A DNA stretch of 64,000 nt from Paenibacillus thiaminolyticus (GTDB taxonomy: Bacteria; Bacillota; Bacilli; Paenibacillales; Paenibacillaceae), in contig NZ_CP041405.1 in assembly GCF_007066085.1 (NCBI RefSeq), positions 5,983,501 through 6,047,500 of the forward strand, in the 5' to 3' direction. A program made the translations under genes and the position numbers. The notes beneath the pieces are model-generated. The model made no database searches, was not told the origin of the DNA, and was given only the letters and a program-made list of their open reading frames with translations. Shown one piece after another: positions 26,448 to 34,769 of this stretch (the first letter of the stretch is position 1; every line of letters begins with the position of its first letter).

Positions 26448-27632
26448 ATGATTAATACGACCGCATCGGTGTGGAAGGAAGCATTGGCGTCCCGCTACGA
26501 GGAGACCGTCGCTTGGCGCCGGCATTTGCACCGGCATCCTGAAGTGTCTTATGAGGAGAGGCAGACCGCCCTGTTCGTCGCGGAGAGGCTTGAATCGTTC
26601 GGCCTGGAGGTGACAACCGGCGTGGGCGGACATGGCGTGGTCGGGAGGCTCAAGAACGGCGCCGGCCCGGTTGTCGCCTTGCGTGCCGACATGGATGCCT
26701 TGCCCATACAGGACGAGAAGGCATGCGAATATGCATCGACTGTACCTGGGGTGATGCATGCGTGCGGCCATGATGCGCACACGGCGACGCTGCTGTCCGT
26801 CGCCCGCGCGATGGCGGAGCACCGCGAAGGGTGGAGCGGGGAAGTGCGGTTTGTATTTCAGCCAGCCGAGGAAGTCAGTCCAGGCGGAGCCCGGGCCATG
26901 ATTAAGGAAGGGGCGCTGCAGGGCGTCGATCGGATGTATGGCGTTCATCTGTGGACCCCGATCCCTTCGGGCATCGTGGCGGTGCGGCCGGGGCCGATGA
27001 TGGCGGCGGTGGATGACTTCTTCTTAACGGTATACGGCCGGGGCGGGCACGGCGGCATGCCGCATCTGTGCACGGACGCCGTCGTCATCGGTGCCCAACT
27101 CGTGCAGCAATGGCAGACGATCGTCAGCCGGAGCGTGTCGCCGCTGCAGCCGGCCGTCGTCTCCGTCGGAGCGCTGCAGGCCGGCTCGACACAAAATGTC
27201 ATTGCCGACCGCGCTATTTTGAAGGGGACGATACGCTCCTTCGATCCGGCGGTCCGCGAGCAGTTGCGGGAGCGGTTCGAGACGATCCTTCGGCATACAT
27301 GCGCGATGCATGGCGCGGAGTATGAGCTGGAATACCGCGTCGGTTATCCGGCGCTGGTCAATCATGAGAGCGAGACGGAGCGAGTGTGCCGTGTCGCCGC
27401 AGGCTGCTTCGGGGCGGAGCGCGTGCAGGAGGCGGATATGCTGATGCCGGCCGAGGACTTCGCTTACTATATGAAAGAAGTTCCGGGCTGCTTCGTGCTG
27501 GTCGGAGCCGGCCACAGAGAGGCGGCTTCCTACCCGCATCATCATCCGCGCTTCGATATCGATGAGCCGGCGATGCTGACGGCTGGCGAGCTGTTGGCGG
27601 GGCTGGCATGCGACGCGCTCATGAATCCGTAA
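26448..27632 (+). CDS. M20-family amidohydrolase (N-acyl-amino-acid/hippurate type)
   Basis: Metal-dependent amidohydrolase of 394 residues. The metal-binding and catalytic motifs of the M20D group are clear: ADMDALPIQDEKACEYAS, MHACGHDAHTATLLSVAR, FQPAEEVSPGGARAMI with the catalytic Glu pair, and late MPAEDFAYYMKEVPGCF. Such enzymes remove acyl groups from amino acids, or N-acetyl from diaminopimelate precursors; the substrate cannot be read from the sequence. ATG 26448 follows AAGGGGAA. Monocistronic. Confidence 0.92.
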   Translation: MINTTASVWKEALASRYEETVAWRRHLHRHPEVSYEERQTALFVAERLESFGLEVTTGVGGHGVVGRLKNGAGPVVALRADMDALPIQDEKACEYASTVPGVMHACGHDAHTATLLSVARAMAEHREGWSGEVRFVFQPAEEVSPGGARAMIKEGALQGVDRMYGVHLWTPIPSGIVAVRPGPMMAAVDDFFLTVYGRGGHGGMPHLCTDAVVIGAQLVQQWQTIVSRSVSPLQPAVVSVGALQAGSTQNVIADRAILKGTIRSFDPAVREQLRERFETILRHTCAMHGAEYELEYRVGYPALVNHESETERVCRVAAGCFGAERVQEADMLMPAEDFAYYMKEVPGCFVLVGAGHREAASYPHHHPRFDIDEPAMLTAGELLAGLACDALMNP

Positions 27633-27688
27633 TCCGGCATAATTCATAGGCATAACGGTTATCCTAATGGTTGAACAGGAGGATGATT

Positions 27689-28117
27689 ATGCCAAACATT
27701 CAGAACATCATGACGGATTCCGTTGTTACCTGCACGGCGCAGGACAATATTTATGAAGCCGCAGTCAAGATGAAGCAGCACGATACCGGATTTATTCCGA
27801 TCGTAGACGGCGAACGCCTCATCGGTGTCGTTACCGACCGGGATCTCGTCATCCGCGCGATGGCCGAGAAGCACCCCGGCTCCACTTCCATCCGTGACGT
27901 AATGACGGAAGAAGTCATATCCGTGGGCCCGGAGGCCACCATCGACGAGACGGCGGAATTGATGGCCGACCACCAAGTGCGGCGTCTGCCGGTCGTGCAG
28001 GACGGCAAGCTGGTCGGCATCGTATCGCTTGGGGATCTCGCCGTACACGTGCATTTTGCGGATGAAGCGGGAGAGGCGTTAAGCGAGATTTCCGAACAAT
28101 CGCCGTATACGCACTAG
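27689..28117 (+). CDS. CBS-domain pair protein
   Basis: A 142-residue protein made of two CBS domains (IMTDSVVTCTAQDNIYEAAV and VMTEEVISVGPEATIDETAE), forming a single Bateman module that usually binds adenine nucleotides. Each half has the expected IVDGERLIGVVTDRDLV or VVQDGKLVGIVSLGDL ending. ATG 27689 is five bases after AGGAGG. Related to YhcV/YlbB of B. subtilis; ylbB lies near ylbF there, and ylbF is 4 kb downstream here, so it may be YlbB. It has its own terminator. Confidence 0.88.
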   Translation: MPNIQNIMTDSVVTCTAQDNIYEAAVKMKQHDTGFIPIVDGERLIGVVTDRDLVIRAMAEKHPGSTSIRDVMTEEVISVGPEATIDETAELMADHQVRRLPVVQDGKLVGIVSLGDLAVHVHFADEAGEALSEISEQSPYTH

Positions 28118-28137
28118 GTTAGGCTGGACGGCGCAAG

Positions 28138-28172
28138 GTTCATCCTCTCTTCCGAGACGGATGAACTTTTTT
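28138..28172 (+). terminator. Terminator of the CBS gene
   Basis: GTTCATCC (28138-28145) pairs with GGATGAAC (28159-28166), then TTTTTT. The ATG inside the right arm opens a frame into the helicase gene but is unlikely to be its start. Confidence 0.85.
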
Positions 28173-28202
28173 GTGTTGCAGGACAGGAAAGGGGATAGAG
28201 GA

Positions 28203-29909
28203 TTGGCTCAGGCATCTTTTCGAATGGTGGTACAACAGGATTGCACGGTGCTGGTGAACGAGCGGAGCCCGGACTATCCGGAGATTCGGGCGGCCGTGCA
28301 GCGGTTCGCCGAGCTGATGAAGAATCCGGCGGGCATCCATACGTTCCGGATGACGCCGATAACATTGTGGAACGCGGCCGCGAGCGGCGCCACGGCCCAA
28401 TCGGTCACGGAGACGCTGGATCGGTACGCGACGTACCCGACGCCCATCAAGGTCAAGCAGGAGATCGAGATGTGGATGGGAAGGTACGGCTTGTTCATTC
28501 TGGAAGGGGAGGATAAAGAGACGCACTTCACCCTTCGCTCCGAGGATGAAAAGACGCTCGAACGATTCATGCACGATGCGGAAGTCGGCACGTTGTTCTC
28601 GGGCCGGCCGCAGCAGGGCCGGGTGCTCGTCCATGCCCGTCATCGGGGGCGGCTGAAGCGGGCCCTGGCGCGCGCGGGTTATCCTGTCATCGACCATTTG
28701 GGCTTCCGCGACGGAGAGCCGCTCTCGTTCCAGCTGGAAGAGAGTTCATCCTTCTCCCTGCGGCCTTATCAGCAGGATGCGGTCGCCGCGTTCATCGGGT
28801 CGGGGACGCGGGCAGCCGGCGATGGCGTCATCGTGCTGCCCTGCGGAGCGGGCAAGACGATCGTCGGCCTGGCGGCAATGACGGCGCTGCAGAGCGAGAC
28901 GCTCATTCTCACCTCGAACGCGACGTCGGTCAAGCAGTGGAAGGAAGAGCTGCTGAAGCGGACGACATTGAAGAGCGAGCATGTGGGCGAATATACGGGG
29001 GCGGACAAGCAGGTGCGCCCCGTGACAATATCAACCTATCAGATGATGACCTACCGCCAGCAAAAGGACGGCGAATGGAGCCATATGCGTCTGTTCCATG
29101 AGCGCGACTGGGGGCTCATCATTTACGATGAGGTCCATCTGCTGCCGGCGCCGGTGTTCCGGACGACGGCGGATCTGCAGGCGACGCGGCGCCTCGGCCT
29201 GACCGCGACGCTTGTGCGCGAGGACGGCTGCGAGCGGGATGTGTTCTCTCTCATTGGGCCGAAGCGGTTCGAGGTGCCATGGAGACAGCTGGAGGAGGCC
29301 GGGTGGATTGCCCAGGTCACCTGCACGGAGGTAAGGGTTCCGCTCCCTGCTGCGACCCGCATCGCTTATCAGCAGACCGGATTACGCGAACGGGCGCGCA
29401 TCGCGGCGGAGAACGGGGCTAAAATTCCGGCCGTCCGGCAGCTCATCGCGCGCCACCCCGGAGCGCCGACGCTGGTTATCGGGCAGTACTTGTCCCAGCT
29501 AGACACATTGGCAGCAGATTTGCAGGCCCCGGTTCTTACCGGGCAGACGCCCCAGGCCGAGCGGCAGCGTCTGTATGAGGCGTTCAAGCAAGGCGAGCTG
29601 CCGGTGCTTATTGTATCGAAGGTGGCGAACTTCGCCGTCGATCTGCCGGACGCGACCGTAGCCATTCAAGTATCCGGAAGCTACGGCTCCCGGCAGGAAG
29701 AAGCGCAGCGGCTCGGCAGGCTGCTGCGTCCGAAGAAGGACGGTCGGATGGCCTACTTCTATACAGTGGTCAGTGAGGCGACCAAGGAGCGGGATTACGC
29801 GCTCAAGCGGCAGCTGTTCCTGGTGGAGCAGGGCTACCGCTATCTTATCGAGGAGGGGGAAGAGAATAGTGAACACGATTCAGCTGTTGAAGCGGACGGA
29901 ACCGGATGA
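28203..29909 (+). CDS. XPB/Ssl2-like superfamily 2 DNA helicase
   Basis: A 568-residue helicase resembling the XPB subunit of eukaryotic TFIIH and its bacterial relatives. An N-terminal region of about 190 residues precedes the helicase core: PYQQDAVAAF (Q-like region), LPCGAGKTIVGLAAM (Walker A), STYQMMTYR, DEVHLLPAPVFR (DEVH), LGLTATLVREDG (motif III), and the second domain with SKVANFAVDLPDATVAIQ and the arginine-finger motif QEEAQRLGRLLRPKKDG. I chose TTG 28203, eight bases after AAAGGGG, because the ATG at 28161 lies inside the preceding terminator. It overlaps the next gene by 41 bases. Probably unwinds DNA in repair; this is family inference. Confidence 0.88.
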   Translation: MAQASFRMVVQQDCTVLVNERSPDYPEIRAAVQRFAELMKNPAGIHTFRMTPITLWNAAASGATAQSVTETLDRYATYPTPIKVKQEIEMWMGRYGLFILEGEDKETHFTLRSEDEKTLERFMHDAEVGTLFSGRPQQGRVLVHARHRGRLKRALARAGYPVIDHLGFRDGEPLSFQLEESSSFSLRPYQQDAVAAFIGSGTRAAGDGVIVLPCGAGKTIVGLAAMTALQSETLILTSNATSVKQWKEELLKRTTLKSEHVGEYTGADKQVRPVTISTYQMMTYRQQKDGEWSHMRLFHERDWGLIIYDEVHLLPAPVFRTTADLQATRRLGLTATLVREDGCERDVFSLIGPKRFEVPWRQLEEAGWIAQVTCTEVRVPLPAATRIAYQQTGLRERARIAAENGAKIPAVRQLIARHPGAPTLVIGQYLSQLDTLAADLQAPVLTGQTPQAERQRLYEAFKQGELPVLIVSKVANFAVDLPDATVAIQVSGSYGSRQEEAQRLGRLLRPKKDGRMAYFYTVVSEATKERDYALKRQLFLVEQGYRYLIEEGEENSEHDSAVEADGTG

Positions 29910-31887
29910 GGCCTTGGCGCCCCGCCAATGCTGGGAGCGTTATGCGCAGGGGCCGGAAGCGGTTCGGGAGGAGTTCCGGGCGCTCCAGCCGCCGCTGCGG
30001 ATTCCGCTGGTGCTCATGCTGAAGCAAGCCGGCCCGCTTCCGTTCACGGTGGACAAGCTGCTGAGCTGGCATGGGCCGGAGGCGGCAGGTTCGGCGCTGC
30101 TAGCCGCTTGCGACCCGCTCGCCGAACACGGCTTCGTGGCGAGCGTCAAGCGGGCGTGGGGCGATCGACTGCTCTTCCTGCCGTCGGATGTATATGCTCA
30201 ACTGCTGGGATGCCTGCTGGATGACCTGCACCCGGGGGAAGGCCGTCATCCGGAACAGCCGGAGCCGGAGGAAGAGGCGACGGGTCCGGTACCGGAGGAA
30301 CAGGCGAAGACGCATGGTCCGGAACCGGAAGGCTATCAGTCCGAAGCGGGCCGCGGCATCGTGTTCGGCCTGTTCTCCTTGCTCGTCTTCGCGGCGAAGG
30401 AAGGGCTGCCGTTGACGGCGAAGGGAACGCTCCACAAGCGTGCCGTCACCCGGCTGTCGGCGCTCAATCCGTGGGCGTCCGCGGAGCTTCCGAATGATAT
30501 GGGAGCGCAATATCCGTTCGCCGACACGCTGCCGCTGCCGCTCGCACTGGTCATCGATATCGCACTGCGCTTCGGCCTGCTTAAGAAGGAGGCGAATCGG
30601 TATGCGGTGAACGAGCCGGAGCTGGCCCGCTGGCTGCGGCTTCCTCCGTCGGTCTGGCGGGAAGCGGTGATGTCCGTGGTGGAGGAGCATTATTTGCCGG
30701 CGGATGCGCAGCTGCGCCATCTCGTGCTGGCGGTTCGCCTTATCGGAGCGGATGGAGCCTGGCACGAAGAACGGGAGGTCATTGGGCGGCTGATACGCCT
30801 TGGACTGCTGGATGCCGAGGACGCGGCTCGCGCGGAACGCCAGCTGCGCGGCTGGCTGCGAACCTTCCATGCGTTCGGCTTCTGTCATCTGGCTCGGCCA
30901 GAGCAGGAGGAAGGGGAGTGGGCTTACCGCCTCCCGGAGCAGGACATGGCGGAAGGAGCGGGATTTTTCATTCAACCGGACTTCGAAATCCTGCTTCCTG
31001 CCGCCGCCCCGTTCTATCTCCGATGGGAGCTGGAAGCGTTCGCGGAATGCGTCCGTACCGATCAGATGGATGTGTACCGGTTGACCAAAGCCTCATTCGA
31101 GCAAGGGGTGGAGCATGGGAGGACGATGGCATCCGTCTTGCGCTTCATGGAGGCGCATGCCTGGTCGGGCGTGCCCGAGAATATTCAAGATGCGATGGAG
31201 CTGTGGAGCTTGCAATACGGCCGCGTCCGCTTCGCCGAAGTGATGCTGCTTCGCTGTGAAGATAGCGCCGTCGCGGTGGAGGTGAAGGAGGCGCTGCTCC
31301 GCGAACCTTCCGGCCTGGCCGGAATTGAGCTGATCGGGGATCGGGACTTCATCGTCGATCGGGATCGCGTCCGTGAACTGGGGAAGACCCTGGATAAGGC
31401 GGGAATCGCGCCTCTGCGACAGTGGGCGGGGAAGGAGGGGACGGACGTCATGATATCGGTGTGGGAGGAAGCTTCGGCCGACTTGGGGGCGTCTCCGGAG
31501 GATGCGGGGAAAGCAATGGTTTACAGCCCTTCTCCGTTGCAGTATTATGAAATGGAAACCGAACCGCTGCTTGGTGAAGATTTGGCGGCGCCTTATCGGG
31601 AGGTGCCCGGCCAATGGACAAGAACGCTGCGTTCCTATCATGCTTCCACACAGAAGGATCTGGTGTCGATGGCCATTCGGCTCTTGACCCCCATCGAAGT
31701 GGAGCAGTCGGGGCAGTGCGCGACGCTTATTCCCGTCCGTATCCGGGACGGAGAGAAGGGAGCGTGGCTGTTGGAGGCTTATGATGCCGGTGAGGGAGAC
31801 GCGGCAGAGCTGAAGACATGGTCCCCGGCCGATTGGGAACGGCAGCGGCTGGTGCTTCCCGCAGGTTGCCCTGGAACAAGCCGGTAA
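29869..31887 (+). CDS. Helicase-associated domain protein, partner of the XPB-like helicase
   Basis: A 672-residue protein starting at GTG 29869 with AGGAGGGGG upstream, inside the end of the helicase gene. The first half is leucine-rich and helical with a charged Glu/Pro-rich insert near residue 130. The section GAGFFIQPDFEILLPAAAPF followed by RTDQMDVYRLTKASFEQGVE matches the helicase-associated (XPB/Ssl2 N-terminal-like) domain known from actinobacterial helicase neighbours. It has no ATPase motif. The 41-base overlap implies coupled translation and a physical complex with the helicase; the exact role is unknown. Confidence 0.8.
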   Translation: MNTIQLLKRTEPDEALAPRQCWERYAQGPEAVREEFRALQPPLRIPLVLMLKQAGPLPFTVDKLLSWHGPEAAGSALLAACDPLAEHGFVASVKRAWGDRLLFLPSDVYAQLLGCLLDDLHPGEGRHPEQPEPEEEATGPVPEEQAKTHGPEPEGYQSEAGRGIVFGLFSLLVFAAKEGLPLTAKGTLHKRAVTRLSALNPWASAELPNDMGAQYPFADTLPLPLALVIDIALRFGLLKKEANRYAVNEPELARWLRLPPSVWREAVMSVVEEHYLPADAQLRHLVLAVRLIGADGAWHEEREVIGRLIRLGLLDAEDAARAERQLRGWLRTFHAFGFCHLARPEQEEGEWAYRLPEQDMAEGAGFFIQPDFEILLPAAAPFYLRWELEAFAECVRTDQMDVYRLTKASFEQGVEHGRTMASVLRFMEAHAWSGVPENIQDAMELWSLQYGRVRFAEVMLLRCEDSAVAVEVKEALLREPSGLAGIELIGDRDFIVDRDRVRELGKTLDKAGIAPLRQWAGKEGTDVMISVWEEASADLGASPEDAGKAMVYSPSPLQYYEMETEPLLGEDLAAPYREVPGQWTRTLRSYHASTQKDLVSMAIRLLTPIEVEQSGQCATLIPVRIRDGEKGAWLLEAYDAGEGDAAELKTWSPADWERQRLVLPAGCPGTSR

Positions 31888-31913
31888 TTTAGATAAGAAT
31901 TGAGCGTGATAAC

Positions 31914-32366
31914 ATGTCAGTAGGACAGTATGAATCCGTTGTCGACATGGCCGTTCTGCTCACGAACGCTTACCAATTGGGCGATATGATTAACCAGTCG
32001 GTGGAAGTAGCCGAATATCTATATTGGAAAGAACGTATGGAGCAGAACGCGGAGGTCGATCGTCTCGTTCGCGAATTCGCTCGCAAGAAGGAGCTGTTCG
32101 AGGAGACGGAGCGCTTCGGACATTTCCATCCGGATTATCACCGGGCGAAGGATGAAGTGATGGCCGTGCAGGCCCAACTGGACGCGATTGACGAGGTGGG
32201 CCGCTTCAAGCAGGCGGAGCAAGCGCTGGACGAGCTGCTTCATGGACTGTCAGAGGTGATTGCCCATGCCGTCTCCGCTACGATCAAAGTACCCGGCAAC
32301 GACCCGCTGCCATCAAAAGGCTGCGCAAGCGGAGGGTGCAGTGGCGGCTGCAGCAGCTGCTCTTAG
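31914..32366 (+). CDS. ylbF: YlbF, Y-complex subunit
   Basis: A 150-residue helical protein of the YlbF/YmcA family. With YmcA and YaaT it forms the Fe-S-containing Y-complex, which adjusts RNase Y mRNA processing and promotes competence, biofilm and sporulation. The core (VAEYLYWKERMEQNAEVDRL through FHPDYHRAKDEVMAVQAQLD) is typical. The C-terminus ends with a run of four Cys in KGCASGGCSGGCSSCS, likely cluster ligands. ATG 31914 has no strong ribosome binding site. It lies 26 bases after the helicase partner gene and 34 before ylbG. Confidence 0.92.
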   Translation: MSVGQYESVVDMAVLLTNAYQLGDMINQSVEVAEYLYWKERMEQNAEVDRLVREFARKKELFEETERFGHFHPDYHRAKDEVMAVQAQLDAIDEVGRFKQAEQALDELLHGLSEVIAHAVSATIKVPGNDPLPSKGCASGGCSGGCSSCS

Positions 32367-32400
32367 CCAGCCTTTATTCGGGGGGAAAGCGAGGAGAATT

Positions 32401-32664
32401 ATGTTTCCTGAACGAACGGGATATATTATATGGGTCACCGATGTGAAGGCGGCCCGGAACTTGGACAAATACGGAACGCTTCACTATATTTCACGCAAAA
32501 TGCACTACGCCGTTCTGTATGTCAACTCGGATCGAGCCGAGGATACGATGAAGAATGTTCGCCGGTTGAATTATGTCAAAAAAATCGAGCGTTCGTACCG
32601 GAACGAAATCAAGACGGAATATAGCGGGGATATGCAAGACAAGACCCAATATTTCGGCATGTAA
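32401..32664 (+). CDS. ylbG: YlbG family protein (DUF2129)
   Basis: An 87-residue protein matching YlbG of B. subtilis (about 90), beginning MFPERTGYIIWVTDVKAARN and ending in KTEYSGDMQDKTQYFGM. Function unknown. ATG 32401 follows GCGAGGAGAATT. The ylbF-ylbG pair is kept as in Bacillus. A terminator follows. Confidence 0.92.
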   Translation: MFPERTGYIIWVTDVKAARNLDKYGTLHYISRKMHYAVLYVNSDRAEDTMKNVRRLNYVKKIERSYRNEIKTEYSGDMQDKTQYFGM

Positions 32665-32676
32665 GAGCATGGACAC

Positions 32677-32710
32677 AGACCTATTCCCACTGACGGAATA
32701 GGTCTTTTTG
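32677..32710 (+). terminator. Terminator of ylbF-ylbG
   Basis: AGACCTATTCC (32677-32687) pairs with GGAATAGGTCT (32695-32705) and runs into TTTTTG. Confidence 0.9.
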
Positions 32711-32941
32711 TTACTGACGGGCCGAGTACCTCGCGCTTCGTCAGATAGGGCAGGGGCAACCCCGGAGATTGGTGGGAAGTGAACGCTTGATGCGGCCGAT
32801 ACCGCTCTCCAAGCATGCACAGGAAGGGCTGAGCTGTTCGTAAAAGTGGAAATGGAACAAGAAAAAGGTTGGAGAATGTGTCTTTTTTGGAACAGTTTGT
32901 TAATCTTTTGTAAAAATGGGCCTGAAAAGCGTGGTGTGAAC

Positions 32942-32970
32942 TTGAGAACGGGTTCCGCTTCATGTAATAT
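32942..32970 (+). promoter_or_regulatory. Promoter of the conserved hypothetical gene
   Basis: TTGAGA (32942-32947) and TAATAT (32965-32970) at the ideal 17-base spacing. The rest of the 32711-33014 gap shows nothing recognisable. Confidence 0.55.
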
Positions 32971-33023
32971 ATTGGGTAAATATACATAGACAAAAAGACC
33001 TAACGTGGTGGAGAGTGGTACCA

Positions 33024-33461
33024 GTGAGAGATAAAGTCATGGAACGATGGAGCACGTATGAACCTTTTTATGTCTTGTTAGGGGATAACAAGGTGGCTGA
33101 TATCGTCATCACCCATCATGCCAGATCCCGCTGGGTAGATCGGATTTCCAAGACAGATGCCGATACCGAATCGATCGCCGCGTTTATGTGGGATTGTCTG
33201 AAGCAGGAACGGATCGCTCCTTACTACCGCAACGAGCAGGATGTGTTTCTGATTGACGGGGACTTGGTCGTGGTGGCGGAATTTACTCCTTCCGATCGGG
33301 ATTTCGATCTGGCGGGAGAGCCGATGATGAAGATGATTGTCGTTACGTTTCTTGGCAAAATGTCGGAGACGATGGAACTGCGAGATTTGAAGACCTACTA
33401 CTCCTGGCTCCGTCATTCCCGCCGCATGACGCTCGTGAAGAACAGCCGCAAGCGCAAGTAG
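33024..33461 (+). CDS. Conserved hypothetical protein
   Basis: About 145 residues, soluble and mixed alpha/beta: an early ADIVITHHARSRWVDRI, a central FLIDGDLVVVAEF and a basic tail RHSRRMTLVKNSRKRK. I do not recognise a named family. The HHARSRW segment and overall size recall small nuclease or RelE-like folds, but this is no more than a resemblance. GTG 33024 lies 10 bases after GGTGGAG; GTG 33015 is possible but too close. It has its own promoter and is alone. Confidence 0.65.
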   Translation: MRDKVMERWSTYEPFYVLLGDNKVADIVITHHARSRWVDRISKTDADTESIAAFMWDCLKQERIAPYYRNEQDVFLIDGDLVVVAEFTPSDRDFDLAGEPMMKMIVVTFLGKMSETMELRDLKTYYSWLRHSRRMTLVKNSRKRK

Positions 33462-33639
33462 CGAGGGCGCTTCCCGAAGCGCGCCGGATAGGCAGTTCTG
33501 TACAACATAGCCAGTGCATAGGAGGCCGTTCCCTGCCGGGGGCGGTCATTTTATTTTGGGGAAAAGGAGCGCCGGAACGGGCGGACAGCACGAATCTAGA
33601 AAAATTGCCTCCCGCCGTGCTGCCGCTCTCCCCGGGGTG

Positions 33640-33780
33640 AGCACCCCTGCCCGCTGCCGCCGGCCCCTGAGCGAGCATCCGGCCGCTGAGGTTGGCCCCT
33701 GAGCGAGCATTCCGGCCCGCTGCCGCCGGCCCCTGAGCGAGCATTCCGGCCCGCTGCCGCTGGCCCCGGAGCCGGCTTCG
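33640..33780. repeat. GC-rich 34-base tandem repeat
   Basis: GGCCCCTGAGCGAGCAT recurs at 33662, 33694 and 33728, with a truncated copy at 33762, a period of 32-34 bases; the units are joined by CCGGCCCGCTGCCGCC. It fills much of the 33462-33854 gap before the LysR gene. No gene here. Confidence 0.8.
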
Positions 33781-33854
33781 CGGGCAGCCTTTCTAATGTT
33801 TGCTCCCGTTGGAGTATAATGGGGGAGAGAGTCTTTGGAGAGGATGAAGGACGC

Positions 33855-34769
33855 ATGGGGTTGAGTTTCCATCAGCTTCATATTTTCTATACGGTCGCCA
33901 CGCGGGGGAGCTTCTCCGCGGCGGCACAGACGATGCATATGACCCAGCCTGCAGTGACAATGCAGATTCAGGCGCTTGAGGAATATTTCGGCACGAAGCT
34001 GCTGCACCGCTCGACGAAGAAGCTCAATCTGTCTGAAGCAGGGCAGAAGCTGCTGCCCTATGCGAAGCGTTGTCTCGATCTCGTCCGCGAGACCGAAGAG
34101 ATGATGTCCAACTATACGCTTGATCTGCAGGGCAGATTGAAGCTGGCCGCCAGCCTGACGATTGGCGAATATGCGCTGCCCCATCTGCTGGGCGCGTTCG
34201 CGAAGCAGCATCCGCAGTTGGATATCCAGCTGCAGATTATGAACACGTCCCAGATTGTGGCCGGCGTTCGTGCGCAGCAGCTGCATCTCGGTCTCGTCGA
34301 GGCGCCGGTGACGGAGACGGACATCCATGTCGAGGCGGTGATGGAGGATGAGCTTATGCTCATTACTCCGCGCGATCATCCACTCATGAACGCGGAGAAG
34401 GTTCGGCTGGAGGATGTGATGCAGTATCCGTTCGTGCTGCGCGAGACCGGCTCGGGAACGCGCATCGTGATGGAGGAGGCGCTGCGCGCGAGCGGGGCCG
34501 ATCCCGCCAAGCTGCGGGTCGTCATGGAACTGGGCAGCACCGGCGCGGTCAAATCGGCCGTGGAGGCGGGTATCGGCATCACGATGCTCTCGCCGTCCGT
34601 CGTCCGCCACGAACAGGCGCTGGGCCTGGTCCATGTGCTCCGCATCGAGTCGCTTCGCATCAAGCGGCAGTTCTATGCGGTGCATGCTCAGGCCGGTCTG
34701 CTGTCGCTGCCGGCAACGACTTTTATGACCTATTTGCGTACCCGACAAGAAAAGGAGTGGTTGCCATGA
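33855..34769 (+). CDS. LysR-family transcriptional regulator
   Basis: A 304-residue LysR regulator. N-terminal winged helix-turn-helix: LHIFYTVATRGSFSAAAQTM and AVTMQIQALEEYFGTKLLHR. The effector domain (about 90-295) follows, with LRETGSGTRIVMEEAL typical of the CysL/YwfK/CbbR branch. The start could be ATG 33855 or TTG 33861 after AAGGACGC. It overlaps the PHP gene by four bases (ATGA), which is unusual for LysR genes, since they most often sit divergent to their targets. Target unknown. Confidence 0.9.
   Translation: MGLSFHQLHIFYTVATRGSFSAAAQTMHMTQPAVTMQIQALEEYFGTKLLHRSTKKLNLSEAGQKLLPYAKRCLDLVRETEEMMSNYTLDLQGRLKLAASLTIGEYALPHLLGAFAKQHPQLDIQLQIMNTSQIVAGVRAQQLHLGLVEAPVTETDIHVEAVMEDELMLITPRDHPLMNAEKVRLEDVMQYPFVLRETGSGTRIVMEEALRASGADPAKLRVVMELGSTGAVKSAVEAGIGITMLSPSVVRHEQALGLVHVLRIESLRIKRQFYAVHAQAGLLSLPATTFMTYLRTRQEKEWLP

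Noticed and set aside
27689..28117. acuB
   Set aside because: The protein has only the CBS pair (142 residues); AcuB is longer, with an ACT domain, and sits in the acu operon.
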